From positions 1 to 25,715 of the forward strand of contig JAAZDH010000279.1 of assembly GCA_012512865.1 (NCBI GenBank): a stretch of 25,715 nucleotides of DNA, read 5' to 3'. A model generated the notes under the pieces. That model worked only from the letters and a program-made list of their open reading frames with translations. It made no database searches and was not told the DNA's origin. Positions 7,901-15,101 of the stretch are shown here, piece after piece. Within the stretch, counting starts at the first letter, position 1; each line of letters starts with the position of its first letter. The translations under genes and the position numbers were made by a program. This stretch comes from Clostridiaceae bacterium (GTDB lineage: Bacteria > Bacillota > Clostridia > Acetivibrionales > DUMC01).

Positions 7901-8540
7901 GTTGGGTCAAGGGATCAAATATCCTTACGGAATCAATCTCATCACCAAACAACTCTATCCTGGTAGGCTCTTCCCGGTCAACGGGAAATACGTCTATTAT
8001 TCCCCCTCTAACGGAAAACTGGCCTTTCCCTTCTACCATGTATACCCTTTCATATCCCATGTCCACCAGTTTCTCAAGCAAATAATCCAGGTTTATCCTG
8101 TTTCCGGCCGAAAAAGTCAAAATATTGCCTGCAAAAAAACCCGTTGACGGCAACTTGTGTGAAATCGCTTCAATTGACGTAACAATAAACCGGTATCTTC
8201 CCTCCAGGACCCTTTCTAGGGCTGCTACACGTTGAAATATCGCATCATTGCTCTTGGCTTCCACGTCATGGTACAAGATTTCCTTGGTCGGAAATAAGAC
8301 CGCATCATCTCCGCAAAAAAATAAAAAATCCTCGTAAAAACGCCTTGCCTGGATTTCATTATGTGTAATAAACAGTCCTTTCAAGCCAAGGTGGCTTGCT
8401 AAAGCAAAAGCTACATGGGCCTTTTGTGAATCCGATAGTCCCGTGACTGCAGTACTTGTCCCGGCCTCGCCGCCTTTCAGCGTTTTTAATATTTTATTGT
8501 ATTCTTCCAATTCTAAAAGAGGTTCTATTATCCAATTCAT
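4962..8540 (-). CDS. mfd: Transcription-repair coupling factor Mfd
   Basis: DNA translocase that removes RNA polymerase stalled at lesions and recruits UvrA; 1192 residues, the normal size. Domains in order: UvrB-like D1/D2 region (about 1-350, with GQFSVRGGIIDVFPVDREEP at 173-192), D3 linker, RNA polymerase interacting domain (about 515-575, DLNPGDYVVHQVHGIGQYLG at 515-534), then the RecG-like motor. Motor motifs: Walker A GDVGYGKTEVA from 667, DEEQRFG at 768-774, TLTATPIPRT around 792-801, ESGLDMPN and QLRGRVGRS further on. The C-terminal TRCF domain follows (about 1030-1192). ATG start at 8540 has only a poor Shine-Dalgarno. A repeat-filled spacer lies between it and pth. The Fin gene found between pth and mfd in B. 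subtilis is absent. Confidence 0.98.
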   Translation of the reverse strand: MNWIIEPLLELEEYNKILKTLKGGEAGTSTAVTGLSDSQKAHVAFALASHLGLKGLFITHNEIQARRFYEDFLFFCGDDAVLFPTKEILYHDVEAKSNDAIFQRVAALERVLEGRYRFIVTSIEAISHKLPSTGFFAGNILTFSAGNRINLDYLLEKLVDMGYERVYMVEGKGQFSVRGGIIDVFPVDREEPTRIELFGDEIDSVRIFDPLTQRSVNNIESLKILPAREVICPAGKIKETVDNIRKDLDDYVKDGLKLKKRGDPDFKGFIEKLYENIKRDIERFESNPHFPGIDRYIPYIPVMGGHLLDYIGEDTLVFLDEPPRIVQRMKNLLHEHHETCKELLGKAKILPANIEIYHYYEDTERKLENRANVHMSTMAYEDAGYSLKPGIPRNYGILCKQLPSYRGFFDMLANDIAGWKKKGSRIVILAGTPAHGERLRNELQNNNIEAVYEEGRDLELVPGSVIITGGSLNRGFEYPSIGLAVISYSEFLGHARRVRKRRKRADGVKISMFTDLNPGDYVVHQVHGIGQYLGIEKLVVEKTTRDYIKIMYRQGDLLYVPTSQLDTVQKYIGSEGKTPRLSKLGGSDWVTTKRKVKESLKKLAEELIKLYARRETIKGFAFSKDTVWQKQFEDLFPYEETEDQLRCTEEIKRDMEQEKPMDRLLCGDVGYGKTEVALRAMFKAVMDGKQVAFLVPTTVLAQQHYNNFKERLKDFPVAIEMISRFRTRAEQNRILKDLRRGHVDVLIGTHRLLQKDIHFKDLGLLIIDEEQRFGVLHKERLKNIRPDVDVLTLTATPIPRTLHMSLVGARDISVIEEPPEDRYPVQTYVMEYDREIIKDAITRELARGGQVYYLFNRVKTIEFKAAQIQELVPGARIDIAHGQMEEKRLEEVMMSFLNGEFDVLVCTTIIESGLDMPNVNTIIVEDADRMGLAQLYQLRGRVGRSNRQAYAYITYNKDKILTEDAEKRLNTIREFTEFGSGFKIAMRDLEIRGAGNLLGPEQHGHMEAVGYDMYCRLLDEAIKELKGEKPVRKDVEVTVDLKINAYIDDSYISSQTGKIEMYKKIASIETREDVLDVREELLDRYGEFTTPVENLIQIAYIKALLRSLGFSSVYEKDGSIILQLRDKESINVEAFSRLAANAKYKGRILFNAGTTPYLQFKLPGINRENLIDNVKILLHDIKSFEVIRVLDV

Positions 8541-8561
8541 CAGGATTATTCCAATCTGCCA

Positions 8562-8642
8562 GTATTGCCAGCATTATTAGTATTATTAGTATTACTAGTA
8601 TTATCAACATTACCAGTATTACCAACATTATCAGCATTACCA
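8562..8642. repeat. 9-bp minisatellite, nine units, between pth and mfd
   Basis: Nine consecutive 9-bp units fit the pattern RYATTRYYA: GTATTGCCA, GCATTATTA, GTATTATTA, GTATTACTA, GTATTATCA, ACATTACCA, GTATTACCA, ACATTATCA, GCATTACCA. All variation is transitional (A/G or C/T). The minus strand carries an open frame of 46 codons across the array (ATG at 8686, TAA at 8546) that would give a Gly/Asn-rich peptide with a G-N-x repeat, ending five bases before the mfd ATG. It has no good ribosome binding site, and a 9-bp repeat keeps frames open trivially, so I list it as a repeat and not as a gene. The rest of 8541-8725 shows nothing else. Confidence 0.85.
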
Positions 8643-8725
8643 GGTTGTTCATGTATATTTCCGGCATTATCCCGGCCTGCTTGCATTATTATAATAATAT
8701 TCCGATCTATTTTATTCCAGCCTGT

Positions 8726-9331
8726 CTAACTTTCTTTAACATTCTCCCCGGTTTTGCTGTTAAACTCCGCCATTGCCATGTCAATTCCTTCTTCAATTAT
8801 TGTAATCACGGCTCTGGCAGCATTCATAATGCTGCGAAAAACAATATCCCTTTCCTCCGGGGTGAATTCTCCAAGCACATAATCAACCATATCCACGTTT
8901 TCAGGTGGTTTGCCAATCCCTATTCTCACTCTTGGAAAACAATCGGCCTGCAATTGATATATAACGGATTTCATTCCATTATGGGTACCGGCGCTTCCGC
9001 TTCTGCGTACCCTTATTTTACCTAAAGGCAGGTCAGAATCATCATATACAAGTATTAAGCGTTCGACGGGAATTCCATACCACGCCAGTATATCCCTTAT
9101 ACTTTCCCCGCTGGCGTTCATATACGTTTGCGGCTTTACAAGCAGCACTTTCTTTTCATTTAGGAATCCTTCCAAGGTAATGGCCTTGTGCTCGATTTTC
9201 CCGGTTTTTCGTATGCTTATGCCAAGTTTTTCCGTAAGTACATCAATAGTCCAAAAACCTACATTATGCCTGGTGTATATGTATTTTTTCCCCGGATTCC
9301 CAAGCCCGGCTATAACGTAAATCTCTTCCAA
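8726..9331 (-). CDS. pth: Peptidyl-tRNA hydrolase
   Basis: Releases peptides from peptidyl-tRNA that drops off the ribosome, recycling tRNA. From the chosen start the product is 201 residues. Family motifs: VIAGLGNPGKKY (6-17), catalytic His in RHNVGF (H22), KPQTYMNASG (67-75, N72), the acidic YDDSDLPLG (96-104) and GSAGTHNGMKS (112-122, N118), then FPRVRIGIGKPP. The C-terminal tail MAMAEFNSKTGENVKES is longer and more polar than usual. I place the start at TTG 9331, giving MEEIYVIAGLGNPG, because GGAAGGAG lies 8 bases upstream. An in-frame upstream start at 9370 would add 13 residues (LTGGKSTEGEPY and a Met) with no family counterpart. prs lies upstream across a repeat-rich spacer. Confidence 0.96.
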   Translation of the reverse strand: MEEIYVIAGLGNPGKKYIYTRHNVGFWTIDVLTEKLGISIRKTGKIEHKAITLEGFLNEKKVLLVKPQTYMNASGESIRDILAWYGIPVERLILVYDDSDLPLGKIRVRRSGSAGTHNGMKSVIYQLQADCFPRVRIGIGKPPENVDMVDYVLGEFTPEERDIVFRSIMNAARAVITIIEEGIDMAMAEFNSKTGENVKES

Positions 9332-9373
9332 GTATGGCTCTCCTTCCGTTGATTTTCCTCCTGTTAACACATG

Positions 9374-9421
9374 CTTCTAATATACTTCTAATATATTTCT
9401 TTCTAATATACTTCTAATACA
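9374..9421. repeat. 11-bp tandem repeat upstream of pth
   Basis: Four copies of CTTCTAATATA: two perfect and adjacent (9374-9395), then one after a four-base insertion, then one ending in ACA. On the minus strand it lies 43-90 bases before the pth TTG, with the motif TATTAGAAG repeated. It could hold or mask the pth promoter; I see no clear -35/-10 pair. Confidence 0.7.
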
Positions 9422-9540
9422 TATCTGCATGTATTGCTTGCTTCCCTTAACATTTTCCACGTAATTTCACAAGCACTTTTCGTTTTGTGCTGTCATTTTA
9501 CACTAAATCCCCCGTCCAATTCGTGCTAAATCCGTGCCAA

Positions 9541-9664
9541 TTTCCTCGTAAAATTACTCATCTCCCGTGATACTTACGCATCCCTTGTAAAAAAACCGCT
9601 CATACCTTGTAAAAACTATGCGTACCTTGCAAAACTGCGCATCCTTTTCAAAAACCGCGCACCT
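9541..9664. repeat. About 20-bp degenerate tandem repeats downstream of prs
   Basis: Read on the minus strand, five to six units of 19-22 bp follow each other, for example TGCGCAGTTTTGCAAGGTA, CGCATAGTTTTTACAAGGTA and TGAGCGGTTTTTTTACAAGG, with two more decayed copies towards 9541. Each unit has a GC-rich head, a T-run and an AAGG tail. The unit nearest prs forms part of the prs terminator. Next to it, at about 9690-9722, the string CCGTGTCAC occurs three times and runs into the last codons of prs. The remaining spacer (9422-9540) shows only weak repeats of AAATCCG/GTGC type. Confidence 0.7.
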
Positions 9665-9674
9665 TTTGCGCGTG
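9650..9674 (-). terminator. Intrinsic terminator of prs
   Basis: On the minus strand CGCGC, loop AAAAGGT, GCGCG (9672-9656), then G and five T. It is a short but all-GC stem 45 bases after the prs stop, inside the repeat array. Confidence 0.6.
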
Positions 9675-9716
9675 ACAATACCCCCGCCCCGTGTCACCCG
9701 TGTCACCGCCCCCGTG

Positions 9717-10670
9717 TCACGTAAAAAGCGCACTGATAGACATATCGCCATAGATCCTTTCAATAGCTTCCGCAAATATGGGGGCCACCGAAAGGGACTC
9801 TATTTTGTCTATCTGCTTTTCCTTGGTCAAGGGTATTGTATTAAGCAAAACGACTTTCTTTATTTCGGAGTTCTTTATCCTTTCAATTGCAGGAGGCGAT
9901 AAAACCCCATGGGTTGCACATACATATATCTCCTTTGCCCCTGCTTTCCCCATCTCGGCGGCAGCATTGACAATGGTACCTGCCGTGTCTATCAGGTCAT
10001 CTATCAATATGGCTTTTTTATTTGAGACATCTCCGATTATATTCATAACTTCACACTCGTTGGCCTTCGGCCTTCTCTTGTCCACAATGGCAATAGGAGC
10101 ATCAAGCCGCTCGGCCAGCTTTCTTGCCCTGGTCACGCTTCCTACATCAGGAGATACTACAACTATGTCATCAAGGTCATCAAATTTCTCCTTGAAATGC
10201 TCGGCCAGGATAGGTATTCCATGCAGGTGGTCCACGGGTATGTCGAAGAATCCCTGGAGCTGGGGCACATGCAAATCCATGGTCAGTACCCTGTCAGCAC
10301 CGGCAACGGTTATGAGATTGGCTACCAGCTTGGCTGAAATCGGGTCCCTGGCTTTTGCCTTTCTATCCTGCCTTGCATACCCAAAGTACGGTATAACCGC
10401 GGTAATTCTTCCTGCAGAAGCTCTTTTCAAGGCATCAATCATTATAAGGAGTTCCATTAAATTATCATTTACAGGATTACATGTAGATTGAATAACAAAT
10501 ACATCGGAACCCCTCACTACTTCACCTATATTAATTTCAGTTTCCCCATCCCTGAACTTTCCCACCGTGGCAAGTCCAACTGGCAACCCGATTCTTTCCG
10601 CTATTTCTTCAGCCAAGGCCCTGTGAGAGTTGCCTGAAAAAATTTTAATATCTTTCCCATGCAAATTCAT
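9717..10670 (-). CDS. prs: Ribose-phosphate pyrophosphokinase (PRPP synthetase)
   Basis: Makes 5-phosphoribosyl-1-pyrophosphate from ribose-5-phosphate and ATP for purine, pyrimidine, NAD, His and Trp synthesis. 317 residues, the typical class I length. Visible motifs: KIFSGNSHRALAEEIAERIG near the N-terminus, the RQDRKAKARDPISAKLVAN flexible loop with catalytic Arg/Lys (about 100-118), DLHVPQLQGFFDIPVDHL (usual form DLHAGQIQGFFDIPVDHL), VVSPDVGSVTRAR, VDKRRP and the PRPP-binding loop AILIDDLIDTAGT (about 215-230). ATG start at 10670 behind AAGGAAGGGTAAGA. It follows glmU at about 220 bases, as in B. subtilis. The stop codon lies in the third copy of the CCGTGTCAC repeat. Confidence 0.97.
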   Translation of the reverse strand: MNLHGKDIKIFSGNSHRALAEEIAERIGLPVGLATVGKFRDGETEINIGEVVRGSDVFVIQSTCNPVNDNLMELLIMIDALKRASAGRITAVIPYFGYARQDRKAKARDPISAKLVANLITVAGADRVLTMDLHVPQLQGFFDIPVDHLHGIPILAEHFKEKFDDLDDIVVVSPDVGSVTRARKLAERLDAPIAIVDKRRPKANECEVMNIIGDVSNKKAILIDDLIDTAGTIVNAAAEMGKAGAKEIYVCATHGVLSPPAIERIKNSEIKKVVLLNTIPLTKEKQIDKIESLSVAPIFAEAIERIYGDMSISALFT

Positions 10671-10798
10671 TTCTTACCCTTCCTTCTGTTTTTCTTATTC
10701 TTCTATATTTTTGTTTTTGCACGGAGAATCATTTAAAGCTTGCAACAGCAGAGCTTATTTAAAATTCTTGCTTATTATTACCTCATATATTGTTATAT

Positions 10799-10843
10799 AT
10801 TGTTTTCTTGCATGCCATTATCCTGCATATTGTTGCCCTGCAT
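10799..10843. repeat. 15-bp repeats in the glmU-prs spacer
   Basis: Three imperfect 15-bp units (minus strand ATGCAGGGCAACAAT, ATGCAGGATAATGGC, ATGCAAGAAAACAAT) lie in a row. They read as MQGNN-MQDNG-MQENN in one frame, with a stop two codons later and no ribosome binding site, so I do not call a gene. The rest of the 221-base glmU-prs gap (10671-10891) is AT-rich with nothing else recognisable. Confidence 0.65.
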
Positions 10844-10891
10844 GCTTTATATGCGTAAATAATCTTTTCCTGTTATTCCTGCATCCTTGGT

Positions 10892-12295
10892 TTATTCCCC
10901 TGCTTTCTCCTCCCTTTCCATGCCTCTTTTTTTAACCCACTCTTCTTTTATCACCTGCCTTTCCCTTGCTATTGCGAGGGAATACTCAGGAACATCACTT
11001 GTAATTGTTGATCCTGCGGCAATATATGAATTATCCTTAACTTCCACGGGAGCTATAAGGTTTACATTACACCCTATAAATGCATTATTCCCGATGATTG
11101 TCCTGCTCTTCACCTTGCCATTGTAGTTTACCGTAATGGCACCGCATCCTATATTGGTATTTCTGCCGACAATAGCATCTCCTACGTATGAAAGGTGTGA
11201 TATTTTTGTCTTGTCACCGATGCTGGAGTTTTTCAATTCAACAAAATCGCCGATTCTAACATCGTTTCCAACCCGGTTCCCGGGCCTAATGTAAGCAAAA
11301 GGCCCAACCTTGGTTTTATCCCCTATGATGCTTTCAATAATTACGGAGTTTTGAACCTCAACCTTGTTCCCTATCACGGAAGAAATTATCCTGCTGCCCG
11401 GCCCGATTATGCAATCTTCTCCTATTTCACTCCTTCCCTCGATTATCGTTCCCGGGTAAATAACGGTGTCCATGCCTATTTTCACGCCTTCGTCAATAAA
11501 CACCGAATCCGGCTCTATAATAGTCACGCCTTCCCGCATATGGTTTTCGTTAATTCTTTTCCCTATTATCCGTGACACAAGGTGAAGCTGGACCCTGTCA
11601 TTAATTCCAAGTATTTCCTGGGGATTTCCCACCGTGTAGGCGCCCACCCTGGCTCCATTTTTTAGAAGAATCTCGATCGTATCGGTTAAATAAAACTCTC
11701 CCTGGTCGTTTTTATTATCAAGCTCTCCCAGGGCAGATAACAAATCCTTTATACAAAAGCAGTACATACCGGAGTTAATCTCCTTTATACTTCGCTCTTC
11801 CAAGGTAGCGTCAACATGCTCTACTATCCTGAGCACATTCCCTTCACTGTCCCTTATTATCCTGCCATATCCCGTTGGGTCCTCCAACACGGCAGTAACA
11901 ACCGTGGCATCAAAACCATTGCTTTTATGGAACTCAACAACACTTTTTATGGTATCTGAAGAAACGAGGGGTGTATCCCCGTATAAAACGAAAACAAGTC
12001 CTTTTCCGTTACTTTCTTCACACAAACCATTTAACAATTTTTCCGCCTGCATTACCGCATGGCCTGTCCCAAGCTGCTTTTCCTGGGTTACATACTGGTA
12101 TTTATCACCCAGGCACTCCTTTACCTCACCGGCTTGATGGCCAACCACGACTACAGTACTTGTAATCCCGGCTCTTTCTGCTGCATCACAAACCCACTTT
12201 ATAATTGGTTTCCCGCAAATCCTGTGTATGACTTTCGCATGCTTTGATTTCATCCTTTTTCCTTCTCCAGCCGCCAATACTAGCGTAATTAACAT
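10892..12295 (-). CDS. glmU: Bifunctional UDP-GlcNAc pyrophosphorylase / GlcN-1-P acetyltransferase GlmU
   Basis: Makes UDP-N-acetylglucosamine for peptidoglycan and wall polymers. The N-terminal uridylyltransferase has LVLAAGEGKRMKSKHAKVIH (5-24), GTGHAV and LYGDTPL. The C-terminal left-handed beta-helix shows the hexapeptide repeats (IIGPGSRI, SVIGNKVEV, KVGPFAYIRPGNRVGNDVRI) and acetyl-CoA site residues in HLSYVGDA, NIGCGAITVNYNG and AFIGCNVNLIAPV. 467 residues from ATG 12295. A GTG three codons earlier (12304) sits 7 bases from AAGGAAGGG and is an equally good start. The frame is open a further 64 codons upstream to 12496, but that part runs over the spoVG terminator and lacks family similarity. 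Confidence 0.97.
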   Translation of the reverse strand: MLITLVLAAGEGKRMKSKHAKVIHRICGKPIIKWVCDAAERAGITSTVVVVGHQAGEVKECLGDKYQYVTQEKQLGTGHAVMQAEKLLNGLCEESNGKGLVFVLYGDTPLVSSDTIKSVVEFHKSNGFDATVVTAVLEDPTGYGRIIRDSEGNVLRIVEHVDATLEERSIKEINSGMYCFCIKDLLSALGELDNKNDQGEFYLTDTIEILLKNGARVGAYTVGNPQEILGINDRVQLHLVSRIIGKRINENHMREGVTIIEPDSVFIDEGVKIGMDTVIYPGTIIEGRSEIGEDCIIGPGSRIISSVIGNKVEVQNSVIIESIIGDKTKVGPFAYIRPGNRVGNDVRIGDFVELKNSSIGDKTKISHLSYVGDAIVGRNTNIGCGAITVNYNGKVKSRTIIGNNAFIGCNVNLIAPVEVKDNSYIAAGSTITSDVPEYSLAIARERQVIKEEWVKKRGMEREEKAGE

Positions 12296-12459
12296 ATTAT
12301 TCACCCTGTATCCCTTCCTTTCAAATACTATTTTCTCATTTTTAGCTGGAATTTTCAACTTGTTTTGACTTGCAACATCACTTGTTTTATGTTGGCATAC
12401 CGGTAAAGAAAGGGCACGAAATAAGCATGCAGCAAACCATATGCAAAGGACAGGCATGC

Positions 12460-12491
12460 AAAAAAAAAGCCTGCATTTGGCCTTGCAGGCT
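12460..12491 (-). terminator. Intrinsic terminator of spoVG
   Basis: An 8-bp stem (AGCCTGCA / TGCAGGCT) with an 8-base loop is followed on the minus strand by a run of nine T. It lies about 150 bases after the spoVG stop and 160 bases before glmU, separating the two genes transcriptionally. The gap 12296-12643 holds nothing else I can support. Confidence 0.87.
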
Positions 12492-12643
12492 GACATAAAA
12501 CATTTCCTCCATTATTATTCAATAACGCCATCTTATTTATTATTTCTCAAGGCTCAAGAACCAGTTTTCGTTCCCCCAGCTTTTTATTTCTTTATTCGTC
12601 TATTGTTTTTTATCTTTTGTTTTACCAATCCAAAACAGCTTTT

Positions 12644-12940
12644 TTATACAGTTTCAGATTCAGTATCAACCGGTTCCTGGTTCTCGGTTGCTGCCACTTC
12701 ATACTTTTCAAGAATTGCTCTTTGAATTCTTTCTCTCGTAGCAGCATTTATCGGGTGTGCTATGTCCTTAAATTCACCACTGGGAGTTTTTCTGCTTGGC
12801 ATTGCGATGAACATACCGTTTTGACTTTCAATTACCTTTATATCATGGACAACAAAATCATTGTCAAAGGTAACCGAAACAACAGCCTTCATCTTGCCTT
12901 CCGTGTCAATTTTCCTAATACGAATGTCGGTAATTTCCAT
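12644..12940 (-). CDS. spoVG: Septation/regulatory protein SpoVG
   Basis: Small RNA/DNA-binding regulator that affects septation, sporulation and, in other Bacillota, many mRNAs. 98 residues from the chosen ATG. The SpoVG signature is complete: MEITDIRIRKIDTEGKMKAV, VTFDNDFVVHDIKVIES, GMFIAMPSRKTPSGEFKDIAHP and the helix NAATRERIQRAILEKY, followed by an acidic tail. I prefer ATG 12940 because AAGGTGG lies 8 bases upstream; a GTG at 12952 would overlap that ribosome binding site. A sigma-H-like promoter is visible upstream and a strong terminator downstream, so it is probably monocistronic. It is followed by glmU and prs, as in B. subtilis. Confidence 0.97.
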   Translation of the reverse strand: MEITDIRIRKIDTEGKMKAVVSVTFDNDFVVHDIKVIESQNGMFIAMPSRKTPSGEFKDIAHPINAATRERIQRAILEKYEVAATENQEPVDTESETV

Positions 12941-12978
12941 TGATGTTACCACCTTCCGTTTTAAGTTGTAACTAATAT

Positions 12979-13003
12979 ATTCGATACAAAATTCATTTTC
13001 CCT
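12979..13003 (-). promoter_or_regulatory. Sigma-H-like promoter of spoVG
   Basis: On the minus strand AGGGAAAA (13003-12996), 13 bases, then GAAT (12982-12979), close to the sigma-H consensus RnAGGAWWW with RnnGAAT at 12-14 bases. spoVG is a classical sigma-H gene in B. subtilis. The element lies 39-63 bases before the start codon. Assignment by similarity only. Confidence 0.55.
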
Positions 13004-13328
13004 GCTTTTTTTCTATATTTTTCTTATATTTTTTTGCCATATTCTCTCGATGGTTCGAATAAAAATTGATTTTTTAAACGTAAAACTGGAGTTTGCAAGT
13101 TTTCAACAAGATAGTTTTTTGTTTTGCCATATTATGAATCATGTAAATTATATGCACCCTTTTTAAAAGGTTGACCTTAAACTGGGAAGAACTTCCTGGT
13201 TGCAATACTAAATGTTAAAACCATACTATTTATTAAAAGAGAAGAATTGTTATTAGCCTGTTAAATGTCAAATGTCAAGTATAAATAATGTAAAATCAAT
13301 AATAGTAATCAACGGCAATAATTAATGA

Positions 13329-13334
13329 TATAAT
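13329..13334 (+). promoter_or_regulatory. Candidate -10 element of murC
   Basis: TATAAT in a very AT-rich stretch, but without a recognisable -35 at 17 bases. A second TATAAT occurs at 13388-13393, also without a clear -35. Either could give a murC leader of about 60-120 nt. The spoVG-murC gap (12941-13460) also holds the inverted repeat at 13349-13367 and a small direct repeat AAATGTC twice near 13264; otherwise I see nothing. Confidence 0.35.
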
Positions 13335-13348
13335 AATTGTGTAATAAT

Positions 13349-13367
13349 TACGCTATAAAATAGCGTA
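13349..13367. promoter_or_regulatory. Operator-like inverted repeat upstream of murC
   Basis: TACGCTAT-AAA-ATAGCGTA: perfect 8-bp arms with a 3-base centre. It begins 15 bases after the first TATAAT and ends 21 bases before the second, a position where a bound repressor would block either promoter. It could also form a small hairpin at the 5' end of the murC transcript. The regulator is unknown. Confidence 0.5.
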
Positions 13368-13460
13368 TCAGTTCCAGGCCAAAGGGTTATAATGTTGAAA
13401 GGTATAAAGCTGAAAAGCATATAAACAATTATTTTATTAATTTTTGCAGGAGAGTGTCTT

Positions 13461-14948
13461 ATGAATATAAATTGTTATAATGAAAATGAAACAATGAAAA
13501 AAACCGTCACTGATTCCATTATTAAAGATTTTTCCGCCCCGGGAAAATCAAAACACATACATTTCATAGGTATAGGCGGAATAAGTATGAGCGGACTGGC
13601 AGAAATAGCGATGAGTTTCTGGCATAAAGTTTCCGGTTCTGACTTAAGACCTTCAAACATTACCCAAAAGCTGGAGAGAAAAGGGGCGCTGGTTTACCAC
13701 GGCCATAGTGAAGAAAATATAAATAATCCTGATATGGTAGTTTATACTGCCGCAGTAAAAGAAGACAACCCTGAATTGAGGAAAGCATTAGTTGAAAACA
13801 TACCGGTCATTGACAGGGCAACCATGCTGGGGCTGTTAATGAAAAAGTATCCTTACAGCGTTGCAGTTTCCGGGACACACGGAAAAACAACCACGACATC
13901 CATGATTGCCATGATAATGCTGGAATCAGGGCTGGATCCGACCATACATATAGGCGGGGAGCTGGCTTACATAGGAGGCACCACGAGGATAGGAAGCAGT
14001 GGCTATTTTGTTACCGAGGCCGACGAGTACTGCGAAAGTTTTCTGAAGCTGTTTCCCCATATCGGTGTTATCATGAACATAGAATTTGACCACCCGGATT
14101 ATTATAAAAACTTGGAGCATATTAAAAACTCCTTTTTAAAATTTGCACGGAATGTGCAGGAGAAAGGGCATGTGGTCGCATGTGCCGACAATGAAAACCT
14201 TTTTTCCATTCTTCCCCTCATACCGGCAAACATCGTGAATTATGGCATAAATAACATGAGCAATGAAAACAAGGCTGATGCATATACATGGAGTGCAAAA
14301 AATATTGAACATGACGAGTCAGCGGGATGCACTTCATACATCCTTTCAAACAAGGGGCAGGATATTGATATCATTAAACTAAATGTGCCCGGCATTCATA
14401 ATGTATATAATTCACTTGCCGCCATTTCCGCGTGCCGGTTGCTGGGATGTGATATCAAGGACATAAAGGATGCCCTGTTAAAGTTCAGGGCGCCCCATAG
14501 ACGCTTCGAATTAAAAGGAATAATGAATAATATTAAAATTGTAGACGATTATGCTCACCATCCCTCGGAAATAAAAGCAACGCTCAGGGCTGCAAGGCAT
14601 AACAGCCGCTCCCGTATATGGTGCATATTCCAACCCCATACATATTCCAGGACAAAAGCACTGCTGGAGGATTTTGCATCCGCTTTTGCCGATGCCGATA
14701 TTGTGATCCTGGCCGATATTTACGCGGCCAGGGAAACTGACAACAACGAAATAAACTCGGAAATCCTCGCGGAAAAAATAAATGCCCATGGGAAAAAAGC
14801 AATATATATGGCGGGTTTTGATGATATTGCGCACTACGTGGAAAACAATGCCCGGCCGGGTGATATGATAATAACAATGGGAGCAGGAGACATATACAAG
14901 GTAGGGGAAATATTACTAAAAAACTCCCCTCCCGCAACGGCAGTGTAA
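13461..14948 (+). CDS. murC: UDP-N-acetylmuramate--L-alanine ligase MurC
   Basis: Cytoplasmic ATP-dependent ligase adding the first amino acid of the peptidoglycan stem. 495 residues, some 30-40 longer than usual owing to an N-terminal extension of about 25 residues (MNINCYNENETMKK...). The Rossmann-like start HIHFIGIGGISMSGLAEIA (32-50), ATP loop GTHGKTTTT (138-146), EADEYCESFLKLFPHIGVI, FDHPDYY, the C-terminal DDYAHHPSEI and FQPHTYSRTK are all present. The ATG at 13461 follows AGGAGAG with a 6-base spacer. A second in-frame ATG 11 codons on (MKKTVTDS) lacks an equally good site. It is transcribed divergently from spoVG and convergently with fabZ; the gap after it (14949-15101) contains only degenerate AATCCGCY-type repeats and no clear terminator. 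Confidence 0.97.
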   Translation: MNINCYNENETMKKTVTDSIIKDFSAPGKSKHIHFIGIGGISMSGLAEIAMSFWHKVSGSDLRPSNITQKLERKGALVYHGHSEENINNPDMVVYTAAVKEDNPELRKALVENIPVIDRATMLGLLMKKYPYSVAVSGTHGKTTTTSMIAMIMLESGLDPTIHIGGELAYIGGTTRIGSSGYFVTEADEYCESFLKLFPHIGVIMNIEFDHPDYYKNLEHIKNSFLKFARNVQEKGHVVACADNENLFSILPLIPANIVNYGINNMSNENKADAYTWSAKNIEHDESAGCTSYILSNKGQDIDIIKLNVPGIHNVYNSLAAISACRLLGCDIKDIKDALLKFRAPHRRFELKGIMNNIKIVDDYAHHPSEIKATLRAARHNSRSRIWCIFQPHTYSRTKALLEDFASAFADADIVILADIYAARETDNNEINSEILAEKINAHGKKAIYMAGFDDIAHYVENNARPGDMIITMGAGDIYKVGEILLKNSPPATAV

Positions 14949-15101
14949 CGGCAGCTTAACAGCAAACCACTTGTAATCCGCTTATCAACCGCATATAACT
15001 TCTAATAATCCATTTATATGATGGTTATAAGCTAGCTACAATTCGCTTTTAATTCACTTATAAATCCGCTAAATCCGCCAATAATCCCACGGCATGCCTA
15101 C

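Noticed and set aside
9541..9664. CRISPR array
   Set aside because: The repeats are contiguous and degenerate, without unique spacers of constant length, and no cas genes are present.
9554..9775. 73-codon minus-strand frame overlapping the prs 3' end
   Set aside because: It lies in another frame of prs and in the tandem repeats; no start signal or family.
12296..12496. An N-terminal extension of GlmU of 67 residues, open in frame up to 12496
   Set aside because: It runs over the strong spoVG terminator, has no ribosome binding site and contains no GlmU-like sequence; the family N-terminus starts at 12295 or 12304.
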